This document shows, piece after piece, positions 7,931 through 18,023 of a DNA stretch of 60,830 bases. This stretch comes from Hymenobacter sp. H14-R3. Its GTDB lineage: Bacteria; Bacteroidota; Bacteroidia; Cytophagales; Hymenobacteraceae. Location of the stretch: the NCBI RefSeq assembly GCF_030063445.1, contig NZ_JASITD010000013.1, positions 1-60,830 of the forward strand. The letters are read 5' to 3'. The notes beneath the pieces are model-generated. The model ran no database searches. It had not been told where the DNA came from and saw only the letters and a list, made by a program, of their open reading frames with translations. The position numbers were made by a program, and so were the translations under genes. Each line of letters starts with the position of its first letter. Position 1 is the stretch's first letter.

Positions 7931-8629
7931 ATGTCTGCTTTCGTTCAGTCTTTCCCCACTTCGCCCACCCCTTTTCAGCAAGCGCTGGCCGCTACGGCCC
8001 AGCACCTGGCCACCGTTCTGCCGCCGGCCGCTTCGCAAACTATTGACGGGGGCATTGCCCAGGTAGCCGCCGCCGGGCTGGCCCACTACGCGCTGGCCGC
8101 CGGCCAGCTAGCCCCCGATTTCACCCTGCCCGATGCCGACGGCCAGCCCCAGGCCCTGGCCACGCTGCTGGCGCAGGGGCCAGTGATACTCACTTTTTAC
8201 CGCGGCAACTGGTGCCCCTACTGCAACGTGCAGCTGCGGGCCTACCAGCAGGCGCTGCCCGAATTGGCCCTGCGCGGGGCCACGCTGGTAGCCATCTCGC
8301 CCCAAACGCCCGAGGTTAGCAGCCTCACTGCCAGCGAGAAAGAACTTACCTTCCCGGTGCTCAGCGACGTGGGCAACGTGGTGGCCCGGCAGTATGGCCT
8401 GGCCTACGGCGTGGGCCCCGAGGTGGCTACCACCCTGCGCGGCGTGGGCATCGACCTGGCTACTTTCAACGGCACGGCCGCCGACGAGCTGCCCCTCACG
8501 GCCACGTTCATTATCAACACCGATGGCGTGATTGGCTGGCGCTGGGTGGAAGCCAGCTTCAAGCACCGCGCCGACCCGGCCGACATCATTCGGGCCCTGG
8601 AGCAGTTGCCGGTTCCGCAGTTGGCTTAG
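7931..8629 (+). CDS. Peroxiredoxin-like AhpC/TSA-family protein
   Basis: A 232-residue thioredoxin-fold protein, probably cytoplasmic. An N-terminal helical region of about 55 residues precedes the fold (GQLAPDFTLPDADGQ). The active-site segment FYRGNWCPYC (C95, C98) marks the peroxiredoxin-like subfamily with a CxxC arrangement rather than the classical PxxxTxxC motif. It probably reduces peroxides or disulfides using thiols. The ATG at 7931 was chosen because an upstream TTG extension adds a sequence unrelated to the fold. It sits 60 bases before metY and may share the riboswitch-controlled transcript, linking thiol redox to sulfur supply. Confidence 0.8.
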   Translation: MSAFVQSFPTSPTPFQQALAATAQHLATVLPPAASQTIDGGIAQVAAAGLAHYALAAGQLAPDFTLPDADGQPQALATLLAQGPVILTFYRGNWCPYCNVQLRAYQQALPELALRGATLVAISPQTPEVSSLTASEKELTFPVLSDVGNVVARQYGLAYGVGPEVATTLRGVGIDLATFNGTAADELPLTATFIINTDGVIGWRWVEASFKHRADPADIIRALEQLPVPQLA

Positions 8630-8677
8630 TAGCAGGCTCTTTTTATCTTCTTGATTTTCAATTCAAAACGCCTTTAA

Positions 8678-10072
<1,395 letters not shown>

Positions 10073-10091
10073 CGGCGCGGATTTTTTTAGC

Positions 10092-10151
10092 CCGCAGAGG
10101 CCGCGGAGGATTTCGCAGAAGTGGCAGAACGTGCTGCGAAACCCTCTGCGG
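10092..10151. repeat. Inverted repeat between metY and metX
   Basis: Outer arms CCGCAGAGG (10092-10100) and CCTCTGCGG (10143-10151) enclose inner arms TTTCGCAG (10111-10118) and CTGCGAAA (10134-10141). It fills most of the 96-base metY-metX gap and has no T tract. Confidence 0.75.
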
Positions 10152-10168
10152 AAAATTTAACCGGAGTT

Positions 10169-11197
10169 ATGCATAATCAGCTTTTCCAGCTTCCCGACCC
10201 CTTTCCGCTGGAAAGCGGGCAATTAGTGGCCGGTGCCCAGGTAGCCTACCGCACCTGGGGCCAGCTCAACGCTGCCCGCGACAACGTGGTGTGGGTGTGC
10301 CACGCCCTCACGGCCAACGCCGATGTGCTGGACTGGTGGCCGGGGCTGTTTGGAGCCGGTTGTTTTTTTGACCCGGCCGACTGGTTCATCGTGTGCGCCA
10401 ACGTGCTGGGCTCGTGCTACGGCAGCACCTGCCCGCTCTCGGCCGACCCGGCCACCGGGCAGGGCCGCTTTCAGGAGTTTCCGCTGGTAACTATTCGTGA
10501 TATGGCGGCGGCCCACGAGTCACTGCGGCAGGAGCTGGGTTTGGCCCACATTCACACGCTCATTGGCGGCTCATTGGGCGGCCAGCAGGCGCTGGAGTGG
10601 GCTGTGAGTAATCCAGAAGTAATTGGCCACCTGGTAGTTATTGCTACCAGCGCCCGGCACTCGGCCTGGGGCATTGCCTTTAACGAGGCGCAGCGGCTGG
10701 CCATTGAGGCCGACGCCACCTACCACGAAAACCGGCCCGGCGGCGGCGATGCCGGCCTGGCGGCCGCCCGCGCCGTGGCCTTGCTCAGCTACCGCGGCTA
10801 CGAGGCCTACGCCAACACCCAAACCGACCCCGACCCCGAGCGCCTGCGCGGCTTCCGGGCCAGCAGCTACCAGCGCTACCAGGGCAACAAGCTGGTGGCC
10901 CGCTTCGACGCCTACAGCTACGTGGTGCTCACCCGCGCCATGGATTCGCACAACCTGGGCCGCGGCCGGGGCGGCGTAGCGGCGGCGCTGGCCGGCATTC
11001 GGGCGCGCACGCTGGTGCTGGGCATCACCTCCGACGTGCTGTTTCCGGTCAGCGAGCAGCACGCCCTGGCCGAGGGCATTGCGGGCGCGGTGTATAACGA
11101 GTTGGATTCGGGCTTCGGCCACGATGGCTTTTTGCTGGAAACCAGCAAGATAACGCAGTCGCTGGAGCTTTTTTACGCGGCGGCGCTGGCGGCGTAG
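10169..11197 (+). CDS. metX: Homoserine O-acetyltransferase
   Basis: An alpha/beta-hydrolase-fold enzyme that acetylates homoserine with acetyl-CoA, the first committed step toward homocysteine. The 342 residues carry the nucleophile elbow GGSLGG (S135), D289 (SDVLFP) and H318 (DSGFGHDGF), giving the Ser-Asp-His triad. The early LNAARDNVVWVCHALTANAD is characteristic. The ATG at 10169 was chosen over an upstream GTG because the extra codons derive from the preceding inverted repeat and the family begins close to this Met. It feeds MetY. Succinyl-CoA use is possible in principle, but pairing with a sulfhydrylase favours acetyl. Confidence 0.92.
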   Translation: MHNQLFQLPDPFPLESGQLVAGAQVAYRTWGQLNAARDNVVWVCHALTANADVLDWWPGLFGAGCFFDPADWFIVCANVLGSCYGSTCPLSADPATGQGRFQEFPLVTIRDMAAAHESLRQELGLAHIHTLIGGSLGGQQALEWAVSNPEVIGHLVVIATSARHSAWGIAFNEAQRLAIEADATYHENRPGGGDAGLAAARAVALLSYRGYEAYANTQTDPDPERLRGFRASSYQRYQGNKLVARFDAYSYVVLTRAMDSHNLGRGRGGVAAALAGIRARTLVLGITSDVLFPVSEQHALAEGIAGAVYNELDSGFGHDGFLLETSKITQSLELFYAAALAA

Positions 11198-11344
11198 CCC
11201 GGCGCGGTAGCGCGGCTAGGGCATGAGGATAGCTAGCCAAGAACAGTTTTGGCTGGTTGCCTTTGGGCTTTAGCACCTTTTCGTATAACCATCAGGTTTT
11301 TAGTACTTTACCTTAAAATGCTTTCTGAGCTTTACAAACTGACT

Positions 11345-12370
11345 ATGTCCTATTTCTCCGTATCTCATCGGCCACTTACGCGGCTGGCCAGCGCGCTCGC
11401 GCTGGCTGGCCTATTGGCCAGCTGCGGCGGCGGCACCAGCGCCGGCACTGCCGCCAGCGCGCCCGAAACCGTGCGGCTCGACTACGCCTATTATAACCCG
11501 CTGAGCCTGGTGCTGAAGCAGCAGGGCTGGCTCGAAAAAGACCTGGCCAAGCAAAACATCAAGGTAGAATGGGTACTGAGCCAGGGCAGCAACAAGGCGC
11601 TAGAGTTTCTGAATGGCAAGAGCATCGACTTTGGCTCGACGGCGGGCGCGGCGGCGCTCATCGGGCGGGCCAATGGCAACCCGCTGAAAGCCATCTACAT
11701 CTACTCGAAGCCCGAGTGGACGGCCCTGGTTACGAATGGCAATTCGGCCATTAAGTCGGTGGCCGACCTTAGGGGCAAGCGCGTGGCCGCCACCAAGGGC
11801 ACCGACCCCTACATCTTTCTGCTGCGCGCCCTCGACCAGGCCGGGCTGAGCGAAAAGGACATTGAGCTGATTCCGTTGCAGCACCCCGACGGCCGCGCCG
11901 CCCTGGCCACCGGCGACGTGGATGCCTGGGCCGGCCTCGACCCCCACATGGCCAAGGCTGAACTGGAGTCGGGCGCCCGGCTTTTCTACCGCAACCCCGA
12001 GTTCAACAGCTACGGCGTGCTCAACGTGCGCGAGGAGTTTGCCACCCAGCACCCCGCCCTGGTGGCCGAGGTGCTGGCCGCCTACGAGCAGGCCCGCGCC
12101 TGGGCCCGCGAGCACCCCGCCGAGTTGCAACAAACCCTGGCTACCGCGGCCAAGCTGAGCCCGGCCGTGGCCGCCAAGCAGCTAGGCCGCACCGATTTCA
12201 GCATCGTGCAGTTTGGCCCGCAGCAGCGCGCCACCATTGCGGCGGCCGGCGACGTGCTCAAAAAGAGCGGCACCATCGACGCCACCGTGAATGTGCAAAA
12301 GACAGTGAATGAATTGATTGACACGCAGTACGCAGCCAAGCTCGCGGCCCCGCCGGTGGCCGTGCGCTAA
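11345..12370 (+). CDS. Sulfonate/taurine-type ABC transporter substrate-binding lipoprotein
   Basis: A 341-residue periplasmic-binding protein with a lipoprotein signal peptide (lipobox LLASC, C27). The mature part shows the SsuA/TauA/NMT1 fold signatures VRLDYAYYNPLSLVLKQQGW, LNGKSIDFGSTAGAAALIGR and VADLRGKRVAATKGTDPYIF. It captures aliphatic sulfonates or a similar small organic ligand and delivers it to the permease encoded next. The ATG at 11345 was preferred because it directly precedes the signal peptide; an ATG at 11318 is an alternative. Following metX, it fits an organosulfur uptake role, but NMT1-like proteins can also bind thiamine precursors or nitrate. Confidence 0.85.
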   Translation: MSYFSVSHRPLTRLASALALAGLLASCGGGTSAGTAASAPETVRLDYAYYNPLSLVLKQQGWLEKDLAKQNIKVEWVLSQGSNKALEFLNGKSIDFGSTAGAAALIGRANGNPLKAIYIYSKPEWTALVTNGNSAIKSVADLRGKRVAATKGTDPYIFLLRALDQAGLSEKDIELIPLQHPDGRAALATGDVDAWAGLDPHMAKAELESGARLFYRNPEFNSYGVLNVREEFATQHPALVAEVLAAYEQARAWAREHPAELQQTLATAAKLSPAVAAKQLGRTDFSIVQFGPQQRATIAAAGDVLKKSGTIDATVNVQKTVNELIDTQYAAKLAAPPVAVR

Positions 12371-12398
12371 AGCGATTTCTAAGTCCAGATACTATTTC

Positions 12399-12469
12399 GG
12401 AAGGAATTAAGAATTAAAAATCGGGTAGTTGAATTTTTAATTTATCATTTCTAATGCTTAATTCCTTCC
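12399..12469. repeat. AT-rich inverted repeat between binding-protein and permease genes
   Basis: Arms GGAAGGAATTAAG and CTTAATTCCTTCC enclose a second complementary pair AATTAAAAAT/ATTTTTAATT. It is far more AT-rich than its surroundings and differs in sequence from the other repeat families. Confidence 0.75.
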
Positions 12470-12511
12470 CGCTGCACCCGAACTTCCAAACCGCTGTAAC
12501 TCTCCTGTAAG

Positions 12512-13360
12512 ATGTCCGCCGTTTCCACCTTAGCTACTCCCCTGCTGGCCCCGGCAGCACCGCGGCCCGTGCGCGCCACCGCCCCGCGGCCCGCCCGCCG
12601 CTGGCAATGGCCGCTGGGTGCGGTGCTGCCGGTGTTGCTGCTGGCACTGTGGGAAGTGCTGGCCCGCACCGGTGCGCTGCCGCCCAACCTGCTGCCCGCG
12701 CCCTCGCGGGTGCTGGCCACCATAGCCGAGTTGGCGCGCACCGGCGAGTTGTGGCCGCACTTGGGCCTCACGCTGGGGCGGGTGCTGCTGGGGTTTGGGC
12801 TGGGCACGGCGCTGGGCACCGCGCTGGGGGCGCTCACGGGCTACCTGCCGCTGCTGCGCCGGCTGCTCGACCCGCTACTGCAAGGGCTGCGCAATATTCC
12901 GTCGCTGGCCTGGGTGCCGCTTTTCATCCTCTGGATGGGCATTTACGAAACCTCGAAAGTGGTGTTGATTGCGGTGGGCGTGTTTTTTCCGGTGTACCTG
13001 GCGGTGATGAGCGGCATCCAGAACGTGGACCGCAAGCTGGTGGAGGTGGGCCGCGTGTACCGGCTATCGGGGTTGGAGTTGGTGCGGCGGGTGTTTTTGC
13101 CGGCCGCGCTGCCCGCCTACTTCGTGGGCCTGCGCAACGGCCTGGGCCTGGGCTGGATGTTTGTGGTAGCCGCCGAAATAATGGGCGCTACGAAAGGCCT
13201 GGGTTTCCTGCTGGTTGATGGCCAGATGACGGGCCGCCCGCAGACTATTCTGGCCAGCATTCTGCTCTTCGCGGTGCTGGGCCGCTGCACCGATTCGCTG
13301 CTGGCGCGGCTGAGCCGGCGGTTGCTGCGCTGGCAGGATACGCACGGCACAACTACCTGA
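12512..13360 (+). CDS. ABC transporter permease, SsuC/TauC type
   Basis: A 282-residue inner-membrane protein of the BPD-type permease family. About six transmembrane helices follow a basic, Pro/Ala-rich cytoplasmic N-terminus of about 30 residues. The EAA-type cytoplasmic loop that docks on the ATPase is visible (EVGRVYRLSGLELVRRVFLP, about 185-205). The fourth-to-fifth helix segment LGWMFVVAAEIMGATKGLGF is typical of SsuC/TauC. It is flanked by its binding protein upstream and its ATPase downstream, forming a complete importer. Both intergenic gaps hold palindromes, so co-transcription is likely but may be modulated. Confidence 0.88.
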   Translation: MSAVSTLATPLLAPAAPRPVRATAPRPARRWQWPLGAVLPVLLLALWEVLARTGALPPNLLPAPSRVLATIAELARTGELWPHLGLTLGRVLLGFGLGTALGTALGALTGYLPLLRRLLDPLLQGLRNIPSLAWVPLFILWMGIYETSKVVLIAVGVFFPVYLAVMSGIQNVDRKLVEVGRVYRLSGLELVRRVFLPAALPAYFVGLRNGLGLGWMFVVAAEIMGATKGLGFLLVDGQMTGRPQTILASILLFAVLGRCTDSLLARLSRRLLRWQDTHGTTT

Positions 13361-13370
13361 GCCATTTGTT

Positions 13371-13486
13371 ATTGCGAGCGCAACGCAGTGGAGCGCGGCA
13401 ATCTTTCCTGGTCGTCCTCAGCATTAGCGTTAGTAACCCCAACGTGAAGGAAAGATTGCCGCGCTCCACTGCGTTGCGCTCGCAAT
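13371..13486. repeat. Palindromic repeat (GCGAGCGCAACG family)
   Basis: Perfect 38-base arms (13371-13408 and 13449-13486) around a 40-base loop, between permease and ATPase genes. The arm sequence ATTGCGAGCGCAACGCAGTG also occurs at 21546-21587 and 26869-26912. Confidence 0.9.
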
Positions 13487-13522
13487 GACCGGCGATTACC
13501 CATTATCAATCAATACGTTACC

Positions 13523-14314
13523 ATGCTTCAACTCGACCACATCGGCAAGCAGTTTGACAACGGCGTGGTGGCGCTCGCTGGCATCAGCCTGCACTTGCAG
13601 GCGGGCGAAATCGTGACGCTGGTGGGGGCTAGCGGCAGCGGCAAAAGCACACTCCTGCGCCTGGTGGCGGGCTTGGATGCCCCCAGCACCGGCCGCGTAC
13701 TCATGAAGAATGAGCCGCTAAGCGGGCCGCACCCGGCCATGGGCGTCATCTTTCAGGAGCCGCGCCTCATGCCCTGGCTGCGCGTGCAGGATAATGTGTG
13801 TTTCGGCATTCGGCACCTGCCGGCCGAGGAGCAGGCGGCGCGCGCGGCGGCCGTGCTGGCGCGGGTGGGCCTCAGCAAATTTGCCGGGGCGCTGCCGCGG
13901 CAGCTGTCGGGCGGCATGGCGCAGCGGGTGGCCATTGCGCGGGCGCTGGTGACGCGGCCGGCGCTGCTGCTGCTCGATGAGCCGTTTAGCGCCCTCGACC
14001 CCTTCACCAAAGCCAGCCTGCACGAGCACCTGCTCGATGTGTGGGCCGATGCGCGGCCCACGCTGCTGCTCGTGACCCACGACGTGGAGGAAGCCCTCGT
14101 GCTCAGCGACCGCGTGGTGGTGCTGCACGGCCACCCCGGCCGCATCAGCCAGACGCTGCGCGTGGACCTGCCCCGCCCCCGCCGCCGCACCAGCCCCGAG
14201 TTTCAGCAATGGAAAGAGCGCCTGCTGCAAGCCATTGGGAATGAGCACTCAGGGTCAACTGCCCAGAAGCCTCTGCTAAGCCTATCCACCGACGCCAATG
14301 CCGCCGGTGGGTAG
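13523..14314 (+). CDS. ABC transporter ATP-binding protein, SsuB/TauB type
   Basis: A 263-residue cytoplasmic ATPase powering the adjacent permease. It has Walker A GASGSGKST (35-43), the Q-loop region VIFQEPRLMPW, signature LSGGMAQRVAIARAL (about 126-140), Walker B LLLLDEPFSALD and the switch H in LVTHDVEEAL. The ATPase, permease and lipoprotein make one sulfonate-type importer. No SsuD/TauD monooxygenase is present in the window to release sulfite from a sulfonate, so either desulfonation is encoded elsewhere or the ligand differs. The C-terminal 40 residues are poorly conserved. Confidence 0.9.
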   Translation: MLQLDHIGKQFDNGVVALAGISLHLQAGEIVTLVGASGSGKSTLLRLVAGLDAPSTGRVLMKNEPLSGPHPAMGVIFQEPRLMPWLRVQDNVCFGIRHLPAEEQAARAAAVLARVGLSKFAGALPRQLSGGMAQRVAIARALVTRPALLLLDEPFSALDPFTKASLHEHLLDVWADARPTLLLVTHDVEEALVLSDRVVVLHGHPGRISQTLRVDLPRPRRRTSPEFQQWKERLLQAIGNEHSGSTAQKPLLSLSTDANAAGG

Positions 14315-14329
14315 GCCTGATTGCGTGGT

Positions 14330-15448
14330 TTACCGCAGGGTTATTTTTTCTCCGCTACGCGCCGCCTGGTAAATGCCGTCCAGCACCCGCAGGTCTTTGC
14401 GCCCTTCCTCGCCCGAAATATGGGCGGGCAGGGGCTTATTGTCCAGCAGGAAGGGCGCGATACCGTCTACTTGGGCGGCTTGCTGATTGATAACCGGGAA
14501 GTTAAATGCGCCTTGGCTGCTTCGGCCTTTAAATGGCCCATAACTCAGGCCTGGGCTGAGCTCAAAGAAGCCGTTATCGGCCGAGGCAAAAAACCGGTCA
14601 ATGTTGCAAGTGGCGGTGGCGGTGGACGTGCACAAGGCGCCACTGGGAAAGTAGAGCTGCCAGGTAATGGACTCCTCCACTTCCTTAAACAAGTCGGGCA
14701 GGGTGACGGGGCCAAACTGCGCACTCACCGCCACCGGCTCTTCGCCAAGCACGTAGCGACTGCTTTGCACGCAGTACACCCCCAGGTTCATGAGCGGCCC
14801 GCCCCCGGCCAGCGCTTTTTTCAGGTGCCAGTCCTCGGGGCTGATGTCGGCCAGGCGGTATCCCAGGGAAGCTTCAATCAGCCGAACTGGCCCGAATACC
14901 TTTTCCTGGCCGAGTCGTTTGAGTTCGAGGTGGTTTGGCTCGTAGTGCAACCGGTAGCCAACGGCCAGCTGCACGCCGGCCCGCTGGCAGGCCGCTATCA
15001 TTTGCTGGCAATCTTGTTCGGTCAGGGCCATCGGCTTCTCCACAATCACGTGCTTGCCGGCTTTGGCGGCCCGCAACGTGAATGCCTTATGCAGCGCATT
15101 GGGCAGGGTGATGTAAACGACGTCGATGCTTTTGTTGGCGAGTATGGTATCGAAATTTTGATACGAGTACACGTTTTTTTCAGGAATGCCATAGGCGCTG
15201 CGCCACTGGGCCGCCTTGGCCGGGGTGCCCGTGACGATACCCGCCAACTGGCAATACTGCGAGGCCGCGAGGCCCTCACGCACCAGATTGGCATACCGAC
15301 CCAACCCACACAGGGCCACCCGCAGTTTTTTGCCCGCGTACAGCGGGGCTTTCTTTGCTGCATATGCCTCAAAGGCAGGCACTAACAGCGAGGCTCCCAG
15401 GCCTAGCCCCAACCGCTCGACAAACCCGCGCCGGGATACTTTTTTCAT
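14330..15448 (-). CDS. Gfo/Idh/MocA-family oxidoreductase with Tat signal
   Basis: A 372-residue NAD(P)-dependent oxidoreductase. The N-terminus is a twin-arginine signal (SRRGFVERLGLGLGASLLVP), so the folded enzyme with bound cofactor is probably exported to the periplasm, as for glucose-fructose oxidoreductase. The Rossmann start KLRVALCGLGRYANLV (near 40-55) and the family motif HVIVEKPMALT are clear. The C-terminal alpha/beta domain contains the EDWHLKKALAGGGPLMNLGV segment that precedes the catalytic region. The substrate is probably a sugar or cyclitol, but it cannot be read from sequence. It is convergent with the ABC ATPase gene, 15 bases away, with no terminator seen between. Confidence 0.88.
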   Translation of the reverse strand: MKKVSRRGFVERLGLGLGASLLVPAFEAYAAKKAPLYAGKKLRVALCGLGRYANLVREGLAASQYCQLAGIVTGTPAKAAQWRSAYGIPEKNVYSYQNFDTILANKSIDVVYITLPNALHKAFTLRAAKAGKHVIVEKPMALTEQDCQQMIAACQRAGVQLAVGYRLHYEPNHLELKRLGQEKVFGPVRLIEASLGYRLADISPEDWHLKKALAGGGPLMNLGVYCVQSSRYVLGEEPVAVSAQFGPVTLPDLFKEVEESITWQLYFPSGALCTSTATATCNIDRFFASADNGFFELSPGLSYGPFKGRSSQGAFNFPVINQQAAQVDGIAPFLLDNKPLPAHISGEEGRKDLRVLDGIYQAARSGEKITLR

Positions 15449-15480
15449 GTTACTGGAGGAGAATCTAAGTGATGGGCCAA

Positions 15481-15586
15481 CCCGCTAGCCCGCACCCGGC
15501 AGTGCCCGCTGCCGCGCTACTAGCGCACTGGCCAAGGTAGCTTGCTAGCGGGCGCTGTGCTAGGCAAGCCCTGGCGCACTGCCGGG
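15481..15586. repeat. Nested inverted repeat between two minus-strand genes
   Basis: CCCGCTAGC (15481-15489) pairs with GCTAGCGGG (15544-15552), and CCCGGCAGTGC (15495-15505) pairs with GCACTGCCGGG (15576-15586). The pairs interlock rather than nest, so only one can form at a time. Confidence 0.6.
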
Positions 15587-15660
15587 GAGGGGTGGCGCGA
15601 TTTACGAAAATAGCCCGCCCCTGCTGCGTACCAGCAAGCAATGGCCAACCCCTGCGGCAC

Positions 15661-16902
15661 TTACTCAAACACGACGCGCGCCGGGGCCTGGCCCGCAAAC
15701 CTGAGCGAGTAGATGCCGGCCGCCAGGCTGCCGCGCGCCAGCTGCACCTCGCGGGCGGCGGGCGTGAGGCGGCGCACCACGCGGCCCGTCAGGTCGAAGA
15801 GTTGGGCCTCGCCCAGGTCGCGCCAGTTTTCGGGCAGGGCTAGCTGCACGAAGTCGCGGGCGGGCGCGGGGTAGGCTAACATATTAATAATATGCACGTT
15901 GCCGCTACGCGCCGCTAGCACGGAACCCGACAGGCGCAGAATCGGCCGCAGAAAATCGCGCATGGTCCAGAAGGCAGTGTCGGCGTAGGTGGCGTTGTTT
16001 TCAAACGGGATGTGGCCCGCGCCCTTTAGCGTGCGCAGCGTGTTGCGGATGCCCAGGGCCGTGGCGCGCGGGTGCAGGCGGCCGCTGCCATACACATATT
16101 TGGGGGGCAGCAACGAGCCGATTTTACCCTGCAAATAGGGCACCGTGGCATCGGCGGTGCCGTGCACGCTGCACAGCGGCACGTTGCCAGCTTCGATGAT
16201 ACTCGGGCTTTGGGTGGCCCCGCTCAGGCTGATAACGGCGGCCACGGCGCTGCTGTAGCCCGGGTTGCCGCCGGTGCCCTCTATGCCGCCCAGCGCGGCC
16301 AGGCCCACGTAGGCGGGCACTTCGCTAGCCTTATCTAAGTAGCCGATTTGCAGGGCGATAAAGGCCCCGGCCGACGAGCCCGCCGCCACTAGGTAGTTGG
16401 CGTACACGCGGTAAGCCTTGGCCGTGGCGGCATCCTGGCGGAAGAAGCGCACGGCGGCCCGCATATCCTGCATGCCCCGGATGGCGGCCTGCGCCACGCC
16501 CACCGTGTCGGCCGGCCGGGCGATGCCAGTGAGCGGAAACCCCAGCCGGTACTCGATGCTGGCCGTGACGTAGCCCAGCCGGGCCATGCGCGTGCAGATA
16601 TTCACCATGTAGGCATCGGTTTTGGAACCCGTGAGGAAGCCGCCCTGGTGCGCAAAAAGCAGGAGCGGCCGCCGCTTCACCGTGTCGCCGGTGGGCTGGT
16701 AAATGTCCATCGCCAGCTGCTGGGTGGTGCCCGCGAAGGTGGTGGCCGAGCCATACACCACGTTGCTGGTGACCGTGACACCCGCAAAAACCGGCTGGTA
16801 GTAGCGCCCGCCCGTGGTGTCGATGGGGGCCAACTGAGCCGCCGCCCGGCCGGCGCAACCCAGCAAAAACAGCATCAGGAACAAGCGGAGAAGTGGGTTC
16901 AT
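15661..16902 (-). CDS. Secreted alpha/beta hydrolase (esterase) with type IX secretion sorting domain
   Basis: A 413-residue exported enzyme. The signal peptide (NPLLRLFLMLFLLGCAGRAA, ending AQ) is followed by a carboxylesterase-like domain. It carries oxyanion segment LLLFAHQGGFLTG, nucleophile elbow AAGSSAGAF (GxSxG) and a late His in KGAGHIPF. The last 75 residues are a T9SS type A sorting domain (AYPAPARDFVQL ... LFDLTGRVVRRL ... LAAGIYSLRF), so it should cross the outer membrane through the Por system and be surface-attached or released. The start is the ATG at 16902; an upstream TTG would add residues before the signal peptide. It probably cleaves carboxylic or acetyl esters; the substrate is unknown. 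Confidence 0.85.
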   Translation of the reverse strand: MNPLLRLFLMLFLLGCAGRAAAQLAPIDTTGGRYYQPVFAGVTVTSNVVYGSATTFAGTTQQLAMDIYQPTGDTVKRRPLLLFAHQGGFLTGSKTDAYMVNICTRMARLGYVTASIEYRLGFPLTGIARPADTVGVAQAAIRGMQDMRAAVRFFRQDAATAKAYRVYANYLVAAGSSAGAFIALQIGYLDKASEVPAYVGLAALGGIEGTGGNPGYSSAVAAVISLSGATQSPSIIEAGNVPLCSVHGTADATVPYLQGKIGSLLPPKYVYGSGRLHPRATALGIRNTLRTLKGAGHIPFENNATYADTAFWTMRDFLRPILRLSGSVLAARSGNVHIINMLAYPAPARDFVQLALPENWRDLGEAQLFDLTGRVVRRLTPAAREVQLARGSLAAGIYSLRFAGQAPARVVFE

Positions 16903-17105
16903 AAGGAAGAGGAAAAAGCGACTGCCTGGCGGCAATCAGGTTGAGTGAAGGCTTGCGCAAGGACAGACAATTTTACGTAAATATCTTGATTAAGAATATA
17001 TTACCTCAGTATAACAGTTGCCAGCGGAAATTGGCGGGCCAGGGTTAATGCGCGGGCCATGGTTTCTTTGCGGGCCGGCCACCACTCCCAACCGCCGCTT
17101 GCCCT

Positions 17106-18008
17106 ATGCCTGCTATTTCTCCGCCCGCGCTTCGGCCGGGCCAGCGCGTGGCCATTGTGGCCCCCGCCCGCAAAATCAGCCCCACCGAGGTCGAGCTGGC
17201 CCGCCAAACCCTCACCGGCTGGGGCCTGGAGGTGGTGCTGGGCGAAAGCATTGGGGCGGCCAGCCACCAGTTTGCCGGCGACGACAACCTGCGCCGCCGC
17301 GACTTCCAGCGCCAGCTGGACGACCCCAGCATTCGGGCCATTTTTTGCGCCCGCGGCGGCTACGGCACCGCCCGCCTCGTGGACGAGCTCGACTTCCGGG
17401 CCTTTGCCGAAAGCCCCAAGTGGGTGGCCGGCTTTTCCGACGTGACGGTGCTCAACAGCCACCTGCTGCACCTGGGCTACCAGAGCATTCACGGGGTAAT
17501 GCCGGTGCTGTTTGGGCAGGAAAACGGGGAGGCGGCCTTGGCTAGCCTGCACCACGCCTTATTCAAAGAATCAGGCACTTGCGAAGCTTTCGCCCACGAG
17601 CTCAACCGCCCCGGCACGGCCACCGGCGAGCTGGTGGGCGGCAACCTGAGCCTGCTGCACACCCTCACGGGCACCGGTTCGCAAGCCAGCTTTGCGGGGC
17701 GCATTCTGTTTTTGGAAGACCTCGACGAGTACCTCTACCACATCGACCGGATGCTGCTGCACCTGCACCGCAGCGGCCAGCTGGCGGGCCTCGCCGGGCT
17801 GGCGGTGGGCCACTTTTCGCAGATGCGCGACAACACCGTGCCCTTCGGCCAGTCGGCCTACGAGATTATCGACCACTACGCCCAGCGCTACGCATTTCCG
17901 GTGGGCTACGGCTTCCCGGTGGGCCATGAAGCTGATAACCAGGCGCTGGTAGTGGGCCGGGCGGCCACGCTCACCGTGGATGCGGCCGGCAGCCGGCTTA
18001 GTCAGTAA
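17106..18008 (+). CDS. Peptidase S66 family protein (LD-carboxypeptidase / MccF-like)
   Basis: A 300-residue cytoplasmic serine peptidase. The family's Ser-Glu-His triad is visible: S111 in AGFSDVTVL, E204 in LFLEDLDEYLYHIDRM and H274 in FPVGHEADN. The N-terminal GQRVAIVAPARKISPTEVE and CARGGYGTARLVDELDF (about 81-97) match the S66 fold. LdcA members trim the terminal D-Ala from muropeptides during murein recycling, while MccF members cleave microcin C-type conjugates. The two are not separable by eye. No recycling or bacteriocin genes are adjacent, so murein recycling is the default reading. Confidence 0.87.
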   Translation: MPAISPPALRPGQRVAIVAPARKISPTEVELARQTLTGWGLEVVLGESIGAASHQFAGDDNLRRRDFQRQLDDPSIRAIFCARGGYGTARLVDELDFRAFAESPKWVAGFSDVTVLNSHLLHLGYQSIHGVMPVLFGQENGEAALASLHHALFKESGTCEAFAHELNRPGTATGELVGGNLSLLHTLTGTGSQASFAGRILFLEDLDEYLYHIDRMLLHLHRSGQLAGLAGLAVGHFSQMRDNTVPFGQSAYEIIDHYAQRYAFPVGYGFPVGHEADNQALVVGRAATLTVDAAGSRLSQ

Positions 18009-18023
18009 CTAATTGACTACTAA

